From Desulfuromonadaceae bacterium (lineage in GTDB: Bacteria; Desulfobacterota; Desulfuromonadia; Geobacterales; Pseudopelobacteraceae), in NCBI GenBank assembly GCA_028712075.1, contig JAQTQX010000003.1, forward strand, positions 62,001 through 126,000: a stretch of DNA of 64,000 bases, written 5' to 3'. Positions 1 through 9,188 of this stretch are shown here, piece after piece. The notes beneath the pieces were generated by a model, which worked only from the letters and a program-made list of their open reading frames with translations, made no database searches and was not told the DNA's origin. How positions within the stretch are numbered: position 1 is the first letter of the stretch; each line of letters begins with the position of its first letter. Position numbers and translations under genes: made by a program.

Positions 1-1576
1 TTTTATGCAGAGGCAGATACTTCGAACGCCCATTTTCACCGACGAAGCTGGTGATTTCACCATCAGAATCGCAGGTAATATCGGCTATCGATGCCATGAC
101 ATCCGGTTTTTGATTGAGACGCTGGAGCGGCATGATCGGAAAAAGCTGGTCGATTGCCCATGAGTCGGGAATCGACTGGAACAGGGAAAAGTTGGCAAAG
201 TACGTCTGGCGCATATGCAGCTGAAAGTTTTGCAACTCTTCCGGGATCGGCTTTATTTTTTCAACGATACTGTTGATTTTTTTGATAATTTTTGTGTACA
301 GCCATTCCGCAATAGCACGGTCGTTGAGCGTCAGGTAACCGAGATTGAAAAGGCTGACCGCTTCGTTGATTAACTGGAGTGTATCGTGATAGTCCTCTCT
401 GAGGGAATATCGGTCAATGCTTTTATAAATGTCCATCAGTTTTTTGACGGTCGGAGCGACCTTTTCGGACTGGGACAGGATCTCTTCAAAGTCCGGCATC
501 AGATGCTGCGTATTAGTATTGAGGACATTGGTAACCATCACTGAGTAGTGGGCAACGGTCGCCCGCCCCGATTCGGAGATGATATTCGGGCAATCCACGC
601 CCGCCTCGTCACAGATGTTCTTGATCTGGTAGATGACATCGTTGGCATACTCTTCAATGGTATAGTTGACACTGGAAAAGTAGCTCGATTTTGAGCCGTC
701 GTAATCAACTCCCAACCCGCCGCCGATATCAAGGTATTCAATGCCTACCCCCAGCTTTTTCATTTCGGTGTAGACGCGGGCGACTTCGATCAGCGCAGTC
801 TTGATTTTGTCGATTTTGGTGATCTGGCTGCCAATGTGCGAATGGAGCAGCTTGACCGAATCGAGCATTCCCTGATCATTAAGCATCCGGATGGCAGCGA
901 TGATTTCGGACATGCGCAGGCCGAACTTTGCATCTTCACCGCCGGAGGTCGCCCACTTACCGGTTCCCTTGGATGAAAGTTTGACCCGGATTCCCAGCTT
1001 CGGGATGATGCCGGTTTTTTTCGATATATCGACAATTTTTTCCAGCTCAAACAGCTTCTCCACAACCAGAGTAATATCAAAGCCGATTTTTGTAGCGTAC
1101 AGCACCGTCTCGATATATTCGGCATCCTTGTAACCGTTGCAGATAATTGGCAGGTTGTTGCCGCTGGAAATTGAAATCCCGGCCACCAGTTCAGGCTTGG
1201 AACCAACTTCAAGGCCAATATTGTAGCGTTTGCCGTAGCCGGCGATAGCTTCAACCACCTGTCGCTGCTGATTGACTTTAATCGGGTAAAAAGTCTGGTA
1301 TTTGGCAGGATAGTCGTTTTCCTGAATGGCATTTTTAAAGACACGGTTGATAGAGGCGATGCGACCCTGCAGCACGTCCATAAAGCGGAGCAGAATAGGT
1401 GGTTTGATTTTACGCTTGATCAGATCATCTACCAACGCCCGCAGGTCGATGGCATGCTTTGAATTTGACGAGGGATGGACACAGATATTGCCCTTCTTAT
1501 TGATCGAGAAGAGATCAGCACCCCAGTTGTCAATATTATACACTTTGACCGAATCATTGATGGACCATTTTTCCAT
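1..1576 (-). CDS. speA: Biosynthetic arginine decarboxylase SpeA (C-terminus cut by window edge)
   Basis: Converts arginine to agmatine with pyridoxal phosphate, the first step of the agmatine route to polyamines. About 525 codons are visible; family members are about 630-660 residues, so the C-terminal part lies outside the window. The N-terminus reads MEKWSINDSVKVYNIDNWG. The PLP-lysine region FYPIKVNQQ and the glycine-rich phosphate-binding stretch GGGLGVDYDG are present, as is HSHIGSQ, typical of the fold III decarboxylases. The start ATG is at 1576-1574, preceded on the minus strand by GAGGAAC. It is divergent from the hsp20-lon pair. The call is firm. Confidence 0.93.
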   Translation of the reverse strand, partial: MEKWSINDSVKVYNIDNWGADLFSINKKGNICVHPSSNSKHAIDLRALVDDLIKRKIKPPILLRFMDVLQGRIASINRVFKNAIQENDYPAKYQTFYPIKVNQQRQVVEAIAGYGKRYNIGLEVGSKPELVAGISISSGNNLPIICNGYKDAEYIETVLYATKIGFDITLVVEKLFELEKIVDISKKTGIIPKLGIRVKLSSKGTGKWATSGGEDAKFGLRMSEIIAAIRMLNDQGMLDSVKLLHSHIGSQITKIDKIKTALIEVARVYTEMKKLGVGIEYLDIGGGLGVDYDGSKSSYFSSVNYTIEEYANDVIYQIKNICDEAGVDCPNIISESGRATVAHYSVMVTNVLNTNTQHLMPDFEEILSQSEKVAPTVKKLMDIYKSIDRYSLREDYHDTLQLINEAVSLFNLGYLTLNDRAIAEWLYTKIIKKINSIVEKIKPIPEELQNFQLHMRQTYFANFSLFQSIPDSWAIDQLFPIMPLQRLNQKPDVMASIADITCDSDGEITSFVGENGRSKYLPLHK

Positions 1577-1768
1577 GACATTGTTCCTCATCTTTCCCGT
1601 TGGCCTCACCCAAAATAGCCATTCTATCTATTGCATAGCTAAGTCAAAGTCAAATTTTTATTCAAACGATCCCGAATACACATTCGACACAATGTCGCCT
1701 TGACTTTGCCAGGGGGAATGATTACCTTCGAGTGCAGTACACGCATGCATCACTGTTGGAGAGCAACG

Positions 1769-2206
1769 ATGACCCGCTTTTCAGGCAAAAAACCGATTAC
1801 TCAGGAAATATTTATTCGGCATGTCGGTGAAATGCGCAGCCTGCTCCATGCCCTTGAGCTCAGGGAATCGTTTGAAGACAATGATTCCCGGCCGAAAATG
1901 GATATGTACGAGACATCTGGAGAGGTTATTATTGAATTTGATCTGCCCGGATTCAGCCTTGATTCGATTGTTTTGAAATTGCACGGCATGACGCTGGTGC
2001 TTGATGCCTGCAGGCCGAAGGATTTGCACGCTGCAGGTCGTTTTATCTGTGTGGAGCGAAGTCATGGCGCTGTTCATCATGCCGTAAGTATCCCTGGTAA
2101 TATTGATTTGGCCTCAATCAGAGCGGAATATCGCAAGGGCGTGCTGCGGGTTATCTGCCCTAAATGTGGTGAACGGTTGGTGCCGATAAAGGAGATTAAG
2201 TTTTGA
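1769..2206 (+). CDS. Small heat-shock protein, Hsp20/alpha-crystallin family
   Basis: A 145-residue ATP-independent holdase chaperone. The alpha-crystallin domain runs from about residue 42 (PKMDMYETSGEVIIEFDLPG) to the C-terminus, with the conserved EYRKGVLRV turn (A-x-x-x-G-V-L). The C-terminal IKEIKF replaces the usual I-x-I tail. An upstream in-frame ATG at 1700 would add 23 residues, but the ATG at 1769 has GGAG about eight bases upstream and the shorter protein fits the family. The stop overlaps the TTG start of lon, so the chaperone and the protease are probably translated together, fitting a joint role in handling damaged protein. Confidence 0.88.
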   Translation: MTRFSGKKPITQEIFIRHVGEMRSLLHALELRESFEDNDSRPKMDMYETSGEVIIEFDLPGFSLDSIVLKLHGMTLVLDACRPKDLHAAGRFICVERSHGAVHHAVSIPGNIDLASIRAEYRKGVLRVICPKCGERLVPIKEIKF

Positions 2207-4647
2207 TAGAAATAGAGCAAGATTCAGAACAAAGTTCGGAAGAGTTGAAGATTCCGGATGTACTGCCGCTGCTTCCGATCAGGGATGTGGTGGTGTACCC
2301 GTTTATGATCATTCCGCTCTTTGTCGGGCGTGAAATGTCGGTAAAGGCTGTAGACAGTGCCCTGGCTGGCGATCGGATGATCCTGCTGGCTACGCAGCAT
2401 GATGTTGGCGATGAAGATCCGCCGGCTGATAAAATATATGAAGTCGGCACGATTGCCATGATCATGCGGATGCTCAAACTGCCGGATGGTCGCGTCAAAA
2501 TTCTCGTGCAGGGTCTGGCCAAGGCCCGCATTACCGAATTTGTGTCCGACAAACCGTTTTACCTCGTTCGTGCCGAACGGCAGCAGGATACGGAGGTTGC
2601 AGAAATTTCTCTGGAAACTGAAGCGTTGATGCGCACCGTGCGCGAACAGTTGACCAAGATTATGGAACTTGGCAAGCAGGTCTCACCAGAGGTGATGGTT
2701 ATTCTGGAAAACATCCAGGAACCGGGCAGTATGGCCGATCTGATTTCCAGCAATCTCGGCATGAAAGTTGCCGATGCCCAGGCTCTCCTTGAAATCAATG
2801 ATCCGATTGCGCGCCTGCTCAAAGTTAATGAATTCATGAATCGGGAATTTGAACTGCTGAGTGTGCAGGCAAAAATCCAGAACACTGCCAGGGAAGAGAT
2901 GGGCAAAAACCATAAGGAATATTACCTGCGCGAGCAGATGAAGGCCATCCAGAGTGAACTGGGTGATAACGAAGGGAAAGAGGAACTCGCCGAAATCAGG
3001 AAGGCAATCGAGGCAGCAAAAATGCCCGAACCGGTGCAAAAAGAGGCGCTCAAGCAGTTGGGGCGACTGGAGAATATGCATCCGGACGCCGGTGAAGCCA
3101 GCATCGTCAGAACCTATCTTGACTGGATGGTGGAACTCCCCTGGAGCAAATCCACCCGAGACAGCCTTGATATCGGGCGGGCCAAGAAAATCCTTGACGA
3201 TGACCACTATTACCTTGAGAAGATCAAAGAGCGCATTCTGGAGTTTCTGGCGGTGCGCAAGCTGAAGAAAAAGATGAAAGGGCCGATTCTCTGCTTTGTC
3301 GGCCCTCCGGGTGTCGGTAAAACATCGCTCGGCAAGTCGATCGCCCGCGCCATGAACCGGAAATTCGTCCGCATTTCGCTTGGTGGAGTGCGTGATGAAG
3401 CAGAAATCCGCGGCCACCGCCGCACCTATATCGGCGCACTGCCGGGGCGCATCCTGCAGGGGTTGAAACAGGCAGGGGCCAACAATCCGGTCTTCATGCT
3501 GGATGAGCTTGACAAGCTTGGCTACGATTACAAGGGAGATCCTTCATCGGCACTTCTTGAAGTCCTTGATCCGGAACAGAACCACTCGTTTTCGGATCAT
3601 TATATAAACCAGGCTTTTGACCTTTCTAACGTGATGTTCGTTGCTACTGCCAACCAGATGGACCCGATTCCATCGGCGTTACGAGACCGGATGGAAGTTA
3701 TCAACCTTGCCGGCTATACCGAAGAAGAGAAGCTTGAGATCGCCAAAAGATATCTCGTTCCACGCCAGATCAAGGAGAACGGGCTCAAGCCGAAACATAT
3801 CAGTTTTGATGACGAAGCCATCACTGAAATAATCTCAAAATACACCCGCGAAGCGGGTCTGCGCAATCTGGAGCGGGAGATCGGCAAGATCAGCCGAAAG
3901 GTGGCAAGGAAAGTGGCGGAAGGAAATGCACGTGCGGTCAAAATCACGGGCAAGAGCCTGCATACCTATCTGGGTGCAGCAAAATATATTCGTGAAGACG
4001 ACCTGGATAAAAATGAAGTCGGTGTTGTCAACGGACTGGCCTGGACGCCGGTAGGGGGTGAAATTCTTCATATTGAGGCCACCCTGATGGCGGGCAAATC
4101 GGCGTTAACACTGACCGGGCAGCTAGGCGACGTCATGAAGGAGTCAGTGCAGGCGGCTCACTCCTACATTCGCGCCCATACCGAAGCGCTGCACCTGAAA
4201 CCGGAAATTTTTCAGGAGAATGAAATTCACGTCCACGTGCCGGCCGGTGCCATACCGAAAGATGGCCCGTCTGCAGGCGTTGCCATGACAGTTGCACTCG
4301 TATCGATTCTGTGTCATATCCCGGTCAAAAAAGATGTTGCCATGACCGGCGAAGTGACGCTGCGTGGTAAGGTGCTCCCCATCGGAGGACTTAAGGAAAA
4401 AATTCTGGCGGCAGTTCGTTCCCGAATGCGCCTGGTGATCATTCCCGAGCAGAACAAGAAGGATCTGGAGGATATCCCCCCGGCTATTCTGAAAAAAGTC
4501 CGCATTGTCGCTGTTTCTGAGGTGGAAGAAGCTCTCAAGCTCGCACTGGAGAAGTACCCGCCTCCCTCACCGGTCGTTAAGAAAAGTCGTGAAACAATCG
4601 CGGCTTCTGGCCGCAAAGCGCGTCCAGGTGCAGCGGTATCAGCTTGA
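2203..4647 (+). CDS. lon: ATP-dependent protease Lon
   Basis: An 814-residue cytosolic AAA+ serine protease that degrades misfolded and regulatory proteins. It has an N-terminal substrate-binding domain (to about residue 210), a helical linker, the AAA+ module with Walker A GPPGVGKT at residues 367-374 and Walker B VFMLDELDK, and a C-terminal peptidase domain. The catalytic dyad is Ser690 in KDGPSAGVAM and Lys733 in GGLKEKI. Length is normal. The start is TTG at 2203, eight bases after GGAG, overlapping the hsp20 stop as TTGA. No other start fits the conserved N-terminus (DVLPLLPIRDVVVYP). Confidence 0.96.
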   Translation: MIEIEQDSEQSSEELKIPDVLPLLPIRDVVVYPFMIIPLFVGREMSVKAVDSALAGDRMILLATQHDVGDEDPPADKIYEVGTIAMIMRMLKLPDGRVKILVQGLAKARITEFVSDKPFYLVRAERQQDTEVAEISLETEALMRTVREQLTKIMELGKQVSPEVMVILENIQEPGSMADLISSNLGMKVADAQALLEINDPIARLLKVNEFMNREFELLSVQAKIQNTAREEMGKNHKEYYLREQMKAIQSELGDNEGKEELAEIRKAIEAAKMPEPVQKEALKQLGRLENMHPDAGEASIVRTYLDWMVELPWSKSTRDSLDIGRAKKILDDDHYYLEKIKERILEFLAVRKLKKKMKGPILCFVGPPGVGKTSLGKSIARAMNRKFVRISLGGVRDEAEIRGHRRTYIGALPGRILQGLKQAGANNPVFMLDELDKLGYDYKGDPSSALLEVLDPEQNHSFSDHYINQAFDLSNVMFVATANQMDPIPSALRDRMEVINLAGYTEEEKLEIAKRYLVPRQIKENGLKPKHISFDDEAITEIISKYTREAGLRNLEREIGKISRKVARKVAEGNARAVKITGKSLHTYLGAAKYIREDDLDKNEVGVVNGLAWTPVGGEILHIEATLMAGKSALTLTGQLGDVMKESVQAAHSYIRAHTEALHLKPEIFQENEIHVHVPAGAIPKDGPSAGVAMTVALVSILCHIPVKKDVAMTGEVTLRGKVLPIGGLKEKILAAVRSRMRLVIIPEQNKKDLEDIPPAILKKVRIVAVSEVEEALKLALEKYPPPSPVVKKSRETIAASGRKARPGAAVSA

Positions 4648-4696
4648 GTAAAGAGAAGATGGTTGAAGGCTGAGAGTTTAGCATCTGGGGGCCATT

Positions 4697-5959
4697 ATGT
4701 CTGCCGAGACCATCTACGCTGCATCCTGGTTGATTAATCCCGATGCCCCACCGCTCGCCGGCGGGGCATTGCTCGTTCGAGACGGTGCCATCATCGCAAC
4801 CGGACCGCTCCATCAACTGCGCAGTTCTTATGCAGCACCGATATGCGAATTTCCCGGCACCGTTCTGCTCCCCGGATTTATCAACGCTCACACCCACCTT
4901 GAGCTGACCCACTTTCCGTCATGGCTGAACCGCTCAAAGGTCGACTACCAACCACACCGTTTTACCGACTGGATCATTCAGCTTATCAAAATCACCCGAG
5001 GCCTGGCAGATGAAGAGCTTTACCGCTCTATCCATGAAGGGGTGAGAATGTGCCTGGAATCGGGAACAACGGCAATCGGCGAAATTGTGACCAACCCGGC
5101 AATGGCTGAACAGTACTATCATTCTCCACTCGCCGGACGGCTGTATTTTGAACTGATCGGGCAGGAGTCCGGTCATTTTCAGAGCAAACTTACTGCCGCC
5201 ATGACTGCCATAGCAAAACGAGACGAAACTGAAAAGCTATTCGCAGGACTCTCCCCGCACTCACCCTATACAATTGCCTTCGAACATCTGCCTGCCATAC
5301 GGGAAGTCGCCATTTCACGCGCCCTGCCGCTTGCCATCCATCTTTCCGAATCACGATCAGAGGCCGATATAATCTTTGACGGCACCGGAGATCTGGCTAC
5401 CAATTTCTACCCCTTTGTCGGGTGGGAGCGTTTTGTCGGTCACTCTGCCCGCTGCAGTTCAACAGAACTGCTTGACCGCTACGGCCTGCTGACGCCGACC
5501 ACAATTGCGGTTCATTGCGTTCACACCTCCGTTGCCGATGCACACATTTTAAAAACACGCGGCGTACATATCGCACTCTGCCCCCGCAGTAACAAGCTGC
5601 TTGATGTCGGGCACGCTCCGGTGAATCTGTTCAAAAAGCTAGGCATTCCCCTGACGCTTGGCACCGATTCTCTTGCCAGCAACAATTCCCTGTCACTCTG
5701 GGATGAACTCCGCTTTGCTTTGGAATGTTTCCCGAATGATCTTTCAGAACAGGACCTTTTCAATATGGTTACGATCGGCGGTGCCGAAGCTCTCGGTATT
5801 TCCGCATCCTGCGGTTCATTGACCGTTGGTAAACGGGCGGATTTCCAGGTTGTGAACATCAATAATTGGACCGAAAACGAAGTTTTGGAACGGGTTATAA
5901 GAGAGGGGAGCGTGCAGGAAGTTTTTGTCGGCGGAGTACGCTACTCGGGCGGGAGTTGA
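4697..5959 (+). CDS. Amidohydrolase family deaminase (SsnA / aminodeoxyfutalosine deaminase-like)
   Basis: A 420-residue metal-dependent hydrolase of the cytosine deaminase/TRZ-ATZ branch. Visible metal and catalytic motifs, in order: NAHTHLEL (residues about 62-69), HLSES near 215, HCVH near 275 and LGTDSLASN near 320. The first beta-sandwich and the C-terminal return strand (VGKRADFQVVNI) are present. Possible substrates include 6-amino-6-deoxyfutalosine in the futalosine menaquinone pathway, but close relatives deaminate guanine, adenosine derivatives or triazines, so the substrate is not settled. It lies 49 bases after lon on the same strand and may be cotranscribed. Confidence 0.75.
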   Translation: MSAETIYAASWLINPDAPPLAGGALLVRDGAIIATGPLHQLRSSYAAPICEFPGTVLLPGFINAHTHLELTHFPSWLNRSKVDYQPHRFTDWIIQLIKITRGLADEELYRSIHEGVRMCLESGTTAIGEIVTNPAMAEQYYHSPLAGRLYFELIGQESGHFQSKLTAAMTAIAKRDETEKLFAGLSPHSPYTIAFEHLPAIREVAISRALPLAIHLSESRSEADIIFDGTGDLATNFYPFVGWERFVGHSARCSSTELLDRYGLLTPTTIAVHCVHTSVADAHILKTRGVHIALCPRSNKLLDVGHAPVNLFKKLGIPLTLGTDSLASNNSLSLWDELRFALECFPNDLSEQDLFNMVTIGGAEALGISASCGSLTVGKRADFQVVNINNWTENEVLERVIREGSVQEVFVGGVRYSGGS

Positions 5960-6067
5960 ACTGGCGATATAATTGTTGACTTAAATATTCAATCGACTAC
6001 TTGTTTCCGAATATAATAGGGGTATATTTAAACGCAAGAGAAATTCGTCTATGAAAAGGGGGCTAAA

Positions 6068-8470
6068 ATGAATAACGGTTACTTCAAATGGCTGTGGTTA
6101 CTGGCGCTGGTCCCGATCGTGATGTTTTCAGGATGTGGCGGTGGTGGTGGAGGAGGCGGTGGGGGTGGTGCTCCCAAAGCAACCATCAGCGGCACTGTCA
6201 CGTTCCCTTCCCTGAACAATCTGGTTGGCAAACGGGTCGCTGCGGATATGGTCAATACCAGTCTGACTGTGAAGGTGTACAGCCTTGACGGAGTTCTGAA
6301 AAAAACGGCAACAGTAACCGGAAGCACTTATACCGCTGACGGCCTTGACAGTGGTGTTGATTATGTCATCAAGGCGGTCGATGGCGACAAGATAATGAAA
6401 GCCTTGATTGATAAAGATTCCATTGCAACAACAACCACCCGTGATATTAATGCCATTGCAACAACGGCAGTTGTCTTGGCAGAGCAGAAGCTTGGTGTTC
6501 CAATTGGCACCATAGGTGAGAAGGCAAACTCAATTTCCTCCACCGGCATTGCCGGAATTCAACCAGGAACCATTGAAACCAATATCACCAATGCCGTTTC
6601 AACGATTAAAAATCTCTCTGCAGCAGCAACAGAAACTGAGGTAAATCTGGTAAATCTGGGCAATATTGTAACCGCTACTATCAAGGCAGGCGTTGACACA
6701 TCAGCTTTCCTCACCGGAACCGGGACCACTGAAACTGTGGTAACGACACAATATACTTTTGTCAGCGGTGCCGCACCTACACCGACAACTGCCCCGGTAA
6801 CTCAGACAGAAGCGAAGACTGTCGTAACAACTGCTGCTCCGACGCAAGCGTTTATCCAGTATAGAACAACTGAAGGCAGCCCATATTTGCAAGGTTGGAT
6901 TATGGCCGACACTACGGCTTACCAAAGTCCAACACTTAAGGATACTTCCGGAAACACGATCCCGCCAGCTTCTGCCACAAGCAAAGGTAAATCAGTCGTT
7001 GATTATCAAATGTACAACTGTACAAATGGTTCAGCCTGTACACTGGATTCTCCATATCAGGAAAATGGGTATTATATTAGCCTACCCGTTACATTAGCTA
7101 TCGGAAACTACAGCTTTGAGATGTTGACTGGCACCACCACAGTCGTCACGCCCGTGAGTTACGCAGGTGTTGTAATAGTGCCGGCAATCAGCAGCAACAC
7201 TATGAATGCCACTAAAACAAACACTGATTTCAATTTTACCTGGCAGAACCCCACAACAGGCGTAGGTTGGAGTTCTGTTGCAATGATTAGAATTGAACTT
7301 AAAGACCAAAATGTTTCTGACAAAGGTGTGCTGATAAACTTGAAAACCACCGCGCAGTCGGTAAGCTTGCCACGCTCTGTCGTTACCCTTGCAGGGCTAA
7401 ATCCGAACTCAACGACTTTGCAATGGCGCATTCAGACAAGACACAGCCAGAATGCCTTAGCCAGAGGCATATCAAACTGGAAAACAATACCTGCGATTAC
7501 CACTGTAGTAAGTACGAGTGAGATGCTGGTATCCGGGTTGTATTATATTGACAGCAATTCGTACGAAAGCAGTACGGCATACCTTGAGGCATACGCAACT
7601 GTGGGTATTACTCTTGCTTCAGACGGCACAAGCCTAGCTCCGACTTATACGTACTATGACCGTACGACCGGGACCTGGTCTACCACTCTTCCGTCTGGTG
7701 TTCCGGCAGGCCTGTTTGATGAATCATCGGACTATGCCCTGACCGCTACCGGGTGGGTAAGTAAATCGGGCGGGCCTGAAGGTGTGACTTTAAGCTTCAA
7801 TAGCGACGGTTCCGTCACTTTGACTGATAAAGTTGGCAGCGGGAGCAATAAAATGTCGGTGACTGCTTCCGATATTTCGGGTCAAACCATCAGTTCTCAG
7901 GGGGCTGTGCTATCCTGGTGGCCATTTTTGTCGAACGCCGGAGTTTTCCCCTCTGGTTCGAAGCGATATAACGCAACATGGACAACTCTGACTGAAAGCT
8001 TTGATTTATGGGGGGGTGACAGTGTCCCTAGTGTAAGCTCAATTTCTGAGATACCCAATTCAGGTGAATCCGGGTGGATTGATTCAAATGACGGAGCTGC
8101 AGATTATTATGCCCTGTTTGTCAGCGGCAGCACAACGGTCGATATCCATAAATGGTCAAGTGTCACCAGCCAGGACGTGAAGATCGGCACCGGAAGCTAT
8201 GCCATTTCAACGGTATCAGGCCAACAAATTCTGGAGATTACCATCCCGTCTGCTTTGCGCGCTCAGTATGCACTGGGAGGCAATCCTATTTTCGGCATCG
8301 TAGGCAACACTGTTTATCATGGCGTACATAATATTCCAGGGAGTAACTACGGCAACAGCAACTATTTCTGGAACAGCGTAGCAATCCAGCATTTACGGAA
8401 CATTATTAATACCTCTGTTGCCAAACCTGTCATGGCCAAATCTATCTCCAAAGCGATCCTTGGTCGGTAG
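6068..8470 (+). CDS. Large secreted lipoprotein with polyglycine linker, function unknown
   Basis: An 800-residue protein with a signal peptide and lipobox (VMFSGC, Cys near residue 23), followed by an uninterrupted run of eleven glycines, then a carboxypeptidase-like or fibronectin-like beta domain (KATISGTVTFPS). The rest is rich in Thr, Ser and Val and looks extracellular and all-beta; TTAAPTPTT-like stretches resemble linkers. Gly-rich lipoprotein tethers of this kind are frequent in Geobacter outer-surface proteins. I do not recognise a catalytic domain. It appears monocistronic, between the amidohydrolase and a hairpin at 8492-8525. AGGGGGCT upstream could serve as ribosome site. Confidence 0.7.
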   Translation: MNNGYFKWLWLLALVPIVMFSGCGGGGGGGGGGGAPKATISGTVTFPSLNNLVGKRVAADMVNTSLTVKVYSLDGVLKKTATVTGSTYTADGLDSGVDYVIKAVDGDKIMKALIDKDSIATTTTRDINAIATTAVVLAEQKLGVPIGTIGEKANSISSTGIAGIQPGTIETNITNAVSTIKNLSAAATETEVNLVNLGNIVTATIKAGVDTSAFLTGTGTTETVVTTQYTFVSGAAPTPTTAPVTQTEAKTVVTTAAPTQAFIQYRTTEGSPYLQGWIMADTTAYQSPTLKDTSGNTIPPASATSKGKSVVDYQMYNCTNGSACTLDSPYQENGYYISLPVTLAIGNYSFEMLTGTTTVVTPVSYAGVVIVPAISSNTMNATKTNTDFNFTWQNPTTGVGWSSVAMIRIELKDQNVSDKGVLINLKTTAQSVSLPRSVVTLAGLNPNSTTLQWRIQTRHSQNALARGISNWKTIPAITTVVSTSEMLVSGLYYIDSNSYESSTAYLEAYATVGITLASDGTSLAPTYTYYDRTTGTWSTTLPSGVPAGLFDESSDYALTATGWVSKSGGPEGVTLSFNSDGSVTLTDKVGSGSNKMSVTASDISGQTISSQGAVLSWWPFLSNAGVFPSGSKRYNATWTTLTESFDLWGGDSVPSVSSISEIPNSGESGWIDSNDGAADYYALFVSGSTTVDIHKWSSVTSQDVKIGTGSYAISTVSGQQILEITIPSALRAQYALGGNPIFGIVGNTVYHGVHNIPGSNYGNSNYFWNSVAIQHLRNIINTSVAKPVMAKSISKAILGR

Positions 8471-8491
8471 CAATCTGGCTGTATAAATATT

Positions 8492-8525
8492 TATGCCGTA
8501 ATGGGGCATTACCCATTACGGCATA
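8492..8525. terminator. Hairpin between convergent genes
   Basis: Perfect 14-bp stem (TATGCCGTAATGGG with its complement) and 6-base loop, between the convergent lipoprotein and lspA genes. There is no strong T run on the plus side and only a mixed A/T tract on the minus side, so it may terminate in both directions weakly or work with Rho. Confidence 0.6.
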
Positions 8526-8557
8526 TTCACCGACAAGTGCTTGGCACCATACAACTA

Positions 8558-9043
8558 TCATCCATTTTTCGCCCGCTTCTCTTCAAGCATCATATCAATC
8601 GCCAGCAGAAAAACTCCGACGCAAATAAGAGAATCAGCCACGTTAAAGGCTGGCCAGTGGTGGCGGTACCAGTGTGCGTCCAGGAAATCGATGACTTCCC
8701 CCAAGCGAACCCGATCAATCAGGTTGCCAACCGCACCGGAAAATATCATGGCCAGCGATATATGCGCGAGTTTCTGATCGTCACGCAGCCGGTTAAAGGC
8801 CACCAGAATGACAATTGCCGCAATAAACGAGACCGCAATAAAAAACGGCAGACGCCACGATGCATTGGAGAGAAAACTGAAGGCAGCTCCCTTGTTTCTG
8901 ACGTACGTCAGATGAAAAAAATTTTCAATGATCGGGATCGAATCAAACAGCTGCATGCTGCGATCGACAGCAATCTTAGTGATCTGATCAACGATGATGC
9001 CAATGATCGCAATTGAGGCAAACAGGGGGTAGCGTAATTTCAT
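8558..9043 (-). CDS. lspA: Lipoprotein signal peptidase (signal peptidase II)
   Basis: A 161-residue inner-membrane aspartyl protease that removes the signal peptide from diacylglyceryl-modified prolipoproteins. Four membrane segments are visible. Both catalytic aspartates are in place: NLIDR (GAVGNLIDRV) and FNVADS. The conserved VDQITK in the first segment is present. The frame is open further upstream, but that part only translates the C-rich repeat at 9071-9182; the ATG at 9043 (MKLRYPLF) gives the normal length. It follows ileS on the minus strand, the usual ileS-lspA pairing. Confidence 0.94.
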   Translation of the reverse strand: MKLRYPLFASIAIIGIIVDQITKIAVDRSMQLFDSIPIIENFFHLTYVRNKGAAFSFLSNASWRLPFFIAVSFIAAIVILVAFNRLRDDQKLAHISLAMIFSGAVGNLIDRVRLGEVIDFLDAHWYRHHWPAFNVADSLICVGVFLLAIDMMLEEKRAKNG

Positions 9044-9070
9044 GGAAACCCTTATCAATAAATTCTGGAG

Positions 9071-9182
9071 AAATGCCCCCGCCCCTTGCGGGAGGGGGAC
9101 AGGGGGTGGGGGAATTTGCCATGTTTGATGCGATGGCAGCGTCACCCACCCCTCGCTCCCCTCCCGTCAAGGGAGGGGAAGT
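9071..9182. repeat. Palindromic C/G-rich repeat pair between ileS and lspA
   Basis: Two G/C-rich arms (around 9076-9112 and 9148-9180) each hold a small inverted repeat of the type CCCC..GGGG, separated by about 40 bases. Similar arms are seen elsewhere in the window. It sits between two cotranscribed genes, so its transcript would fold into strong hairpins. Confidence 0.6.
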
Positions 9183-9188
9183 TATTCT

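Noticed and set aside
5976..6017. TTGACT and TATAAT upstream of the lipoprotein gene as a promoter
   Set aside because: The boxes are 30 bases apart, far beyond usable spacing; TATAAT alone may still be a -10 element.
8501..9016. Plus-strand 171-residue ORF opposite lspA
   Set aside because: Antisense shadow of the well-conserved lspA frame; composition is not protein-like.
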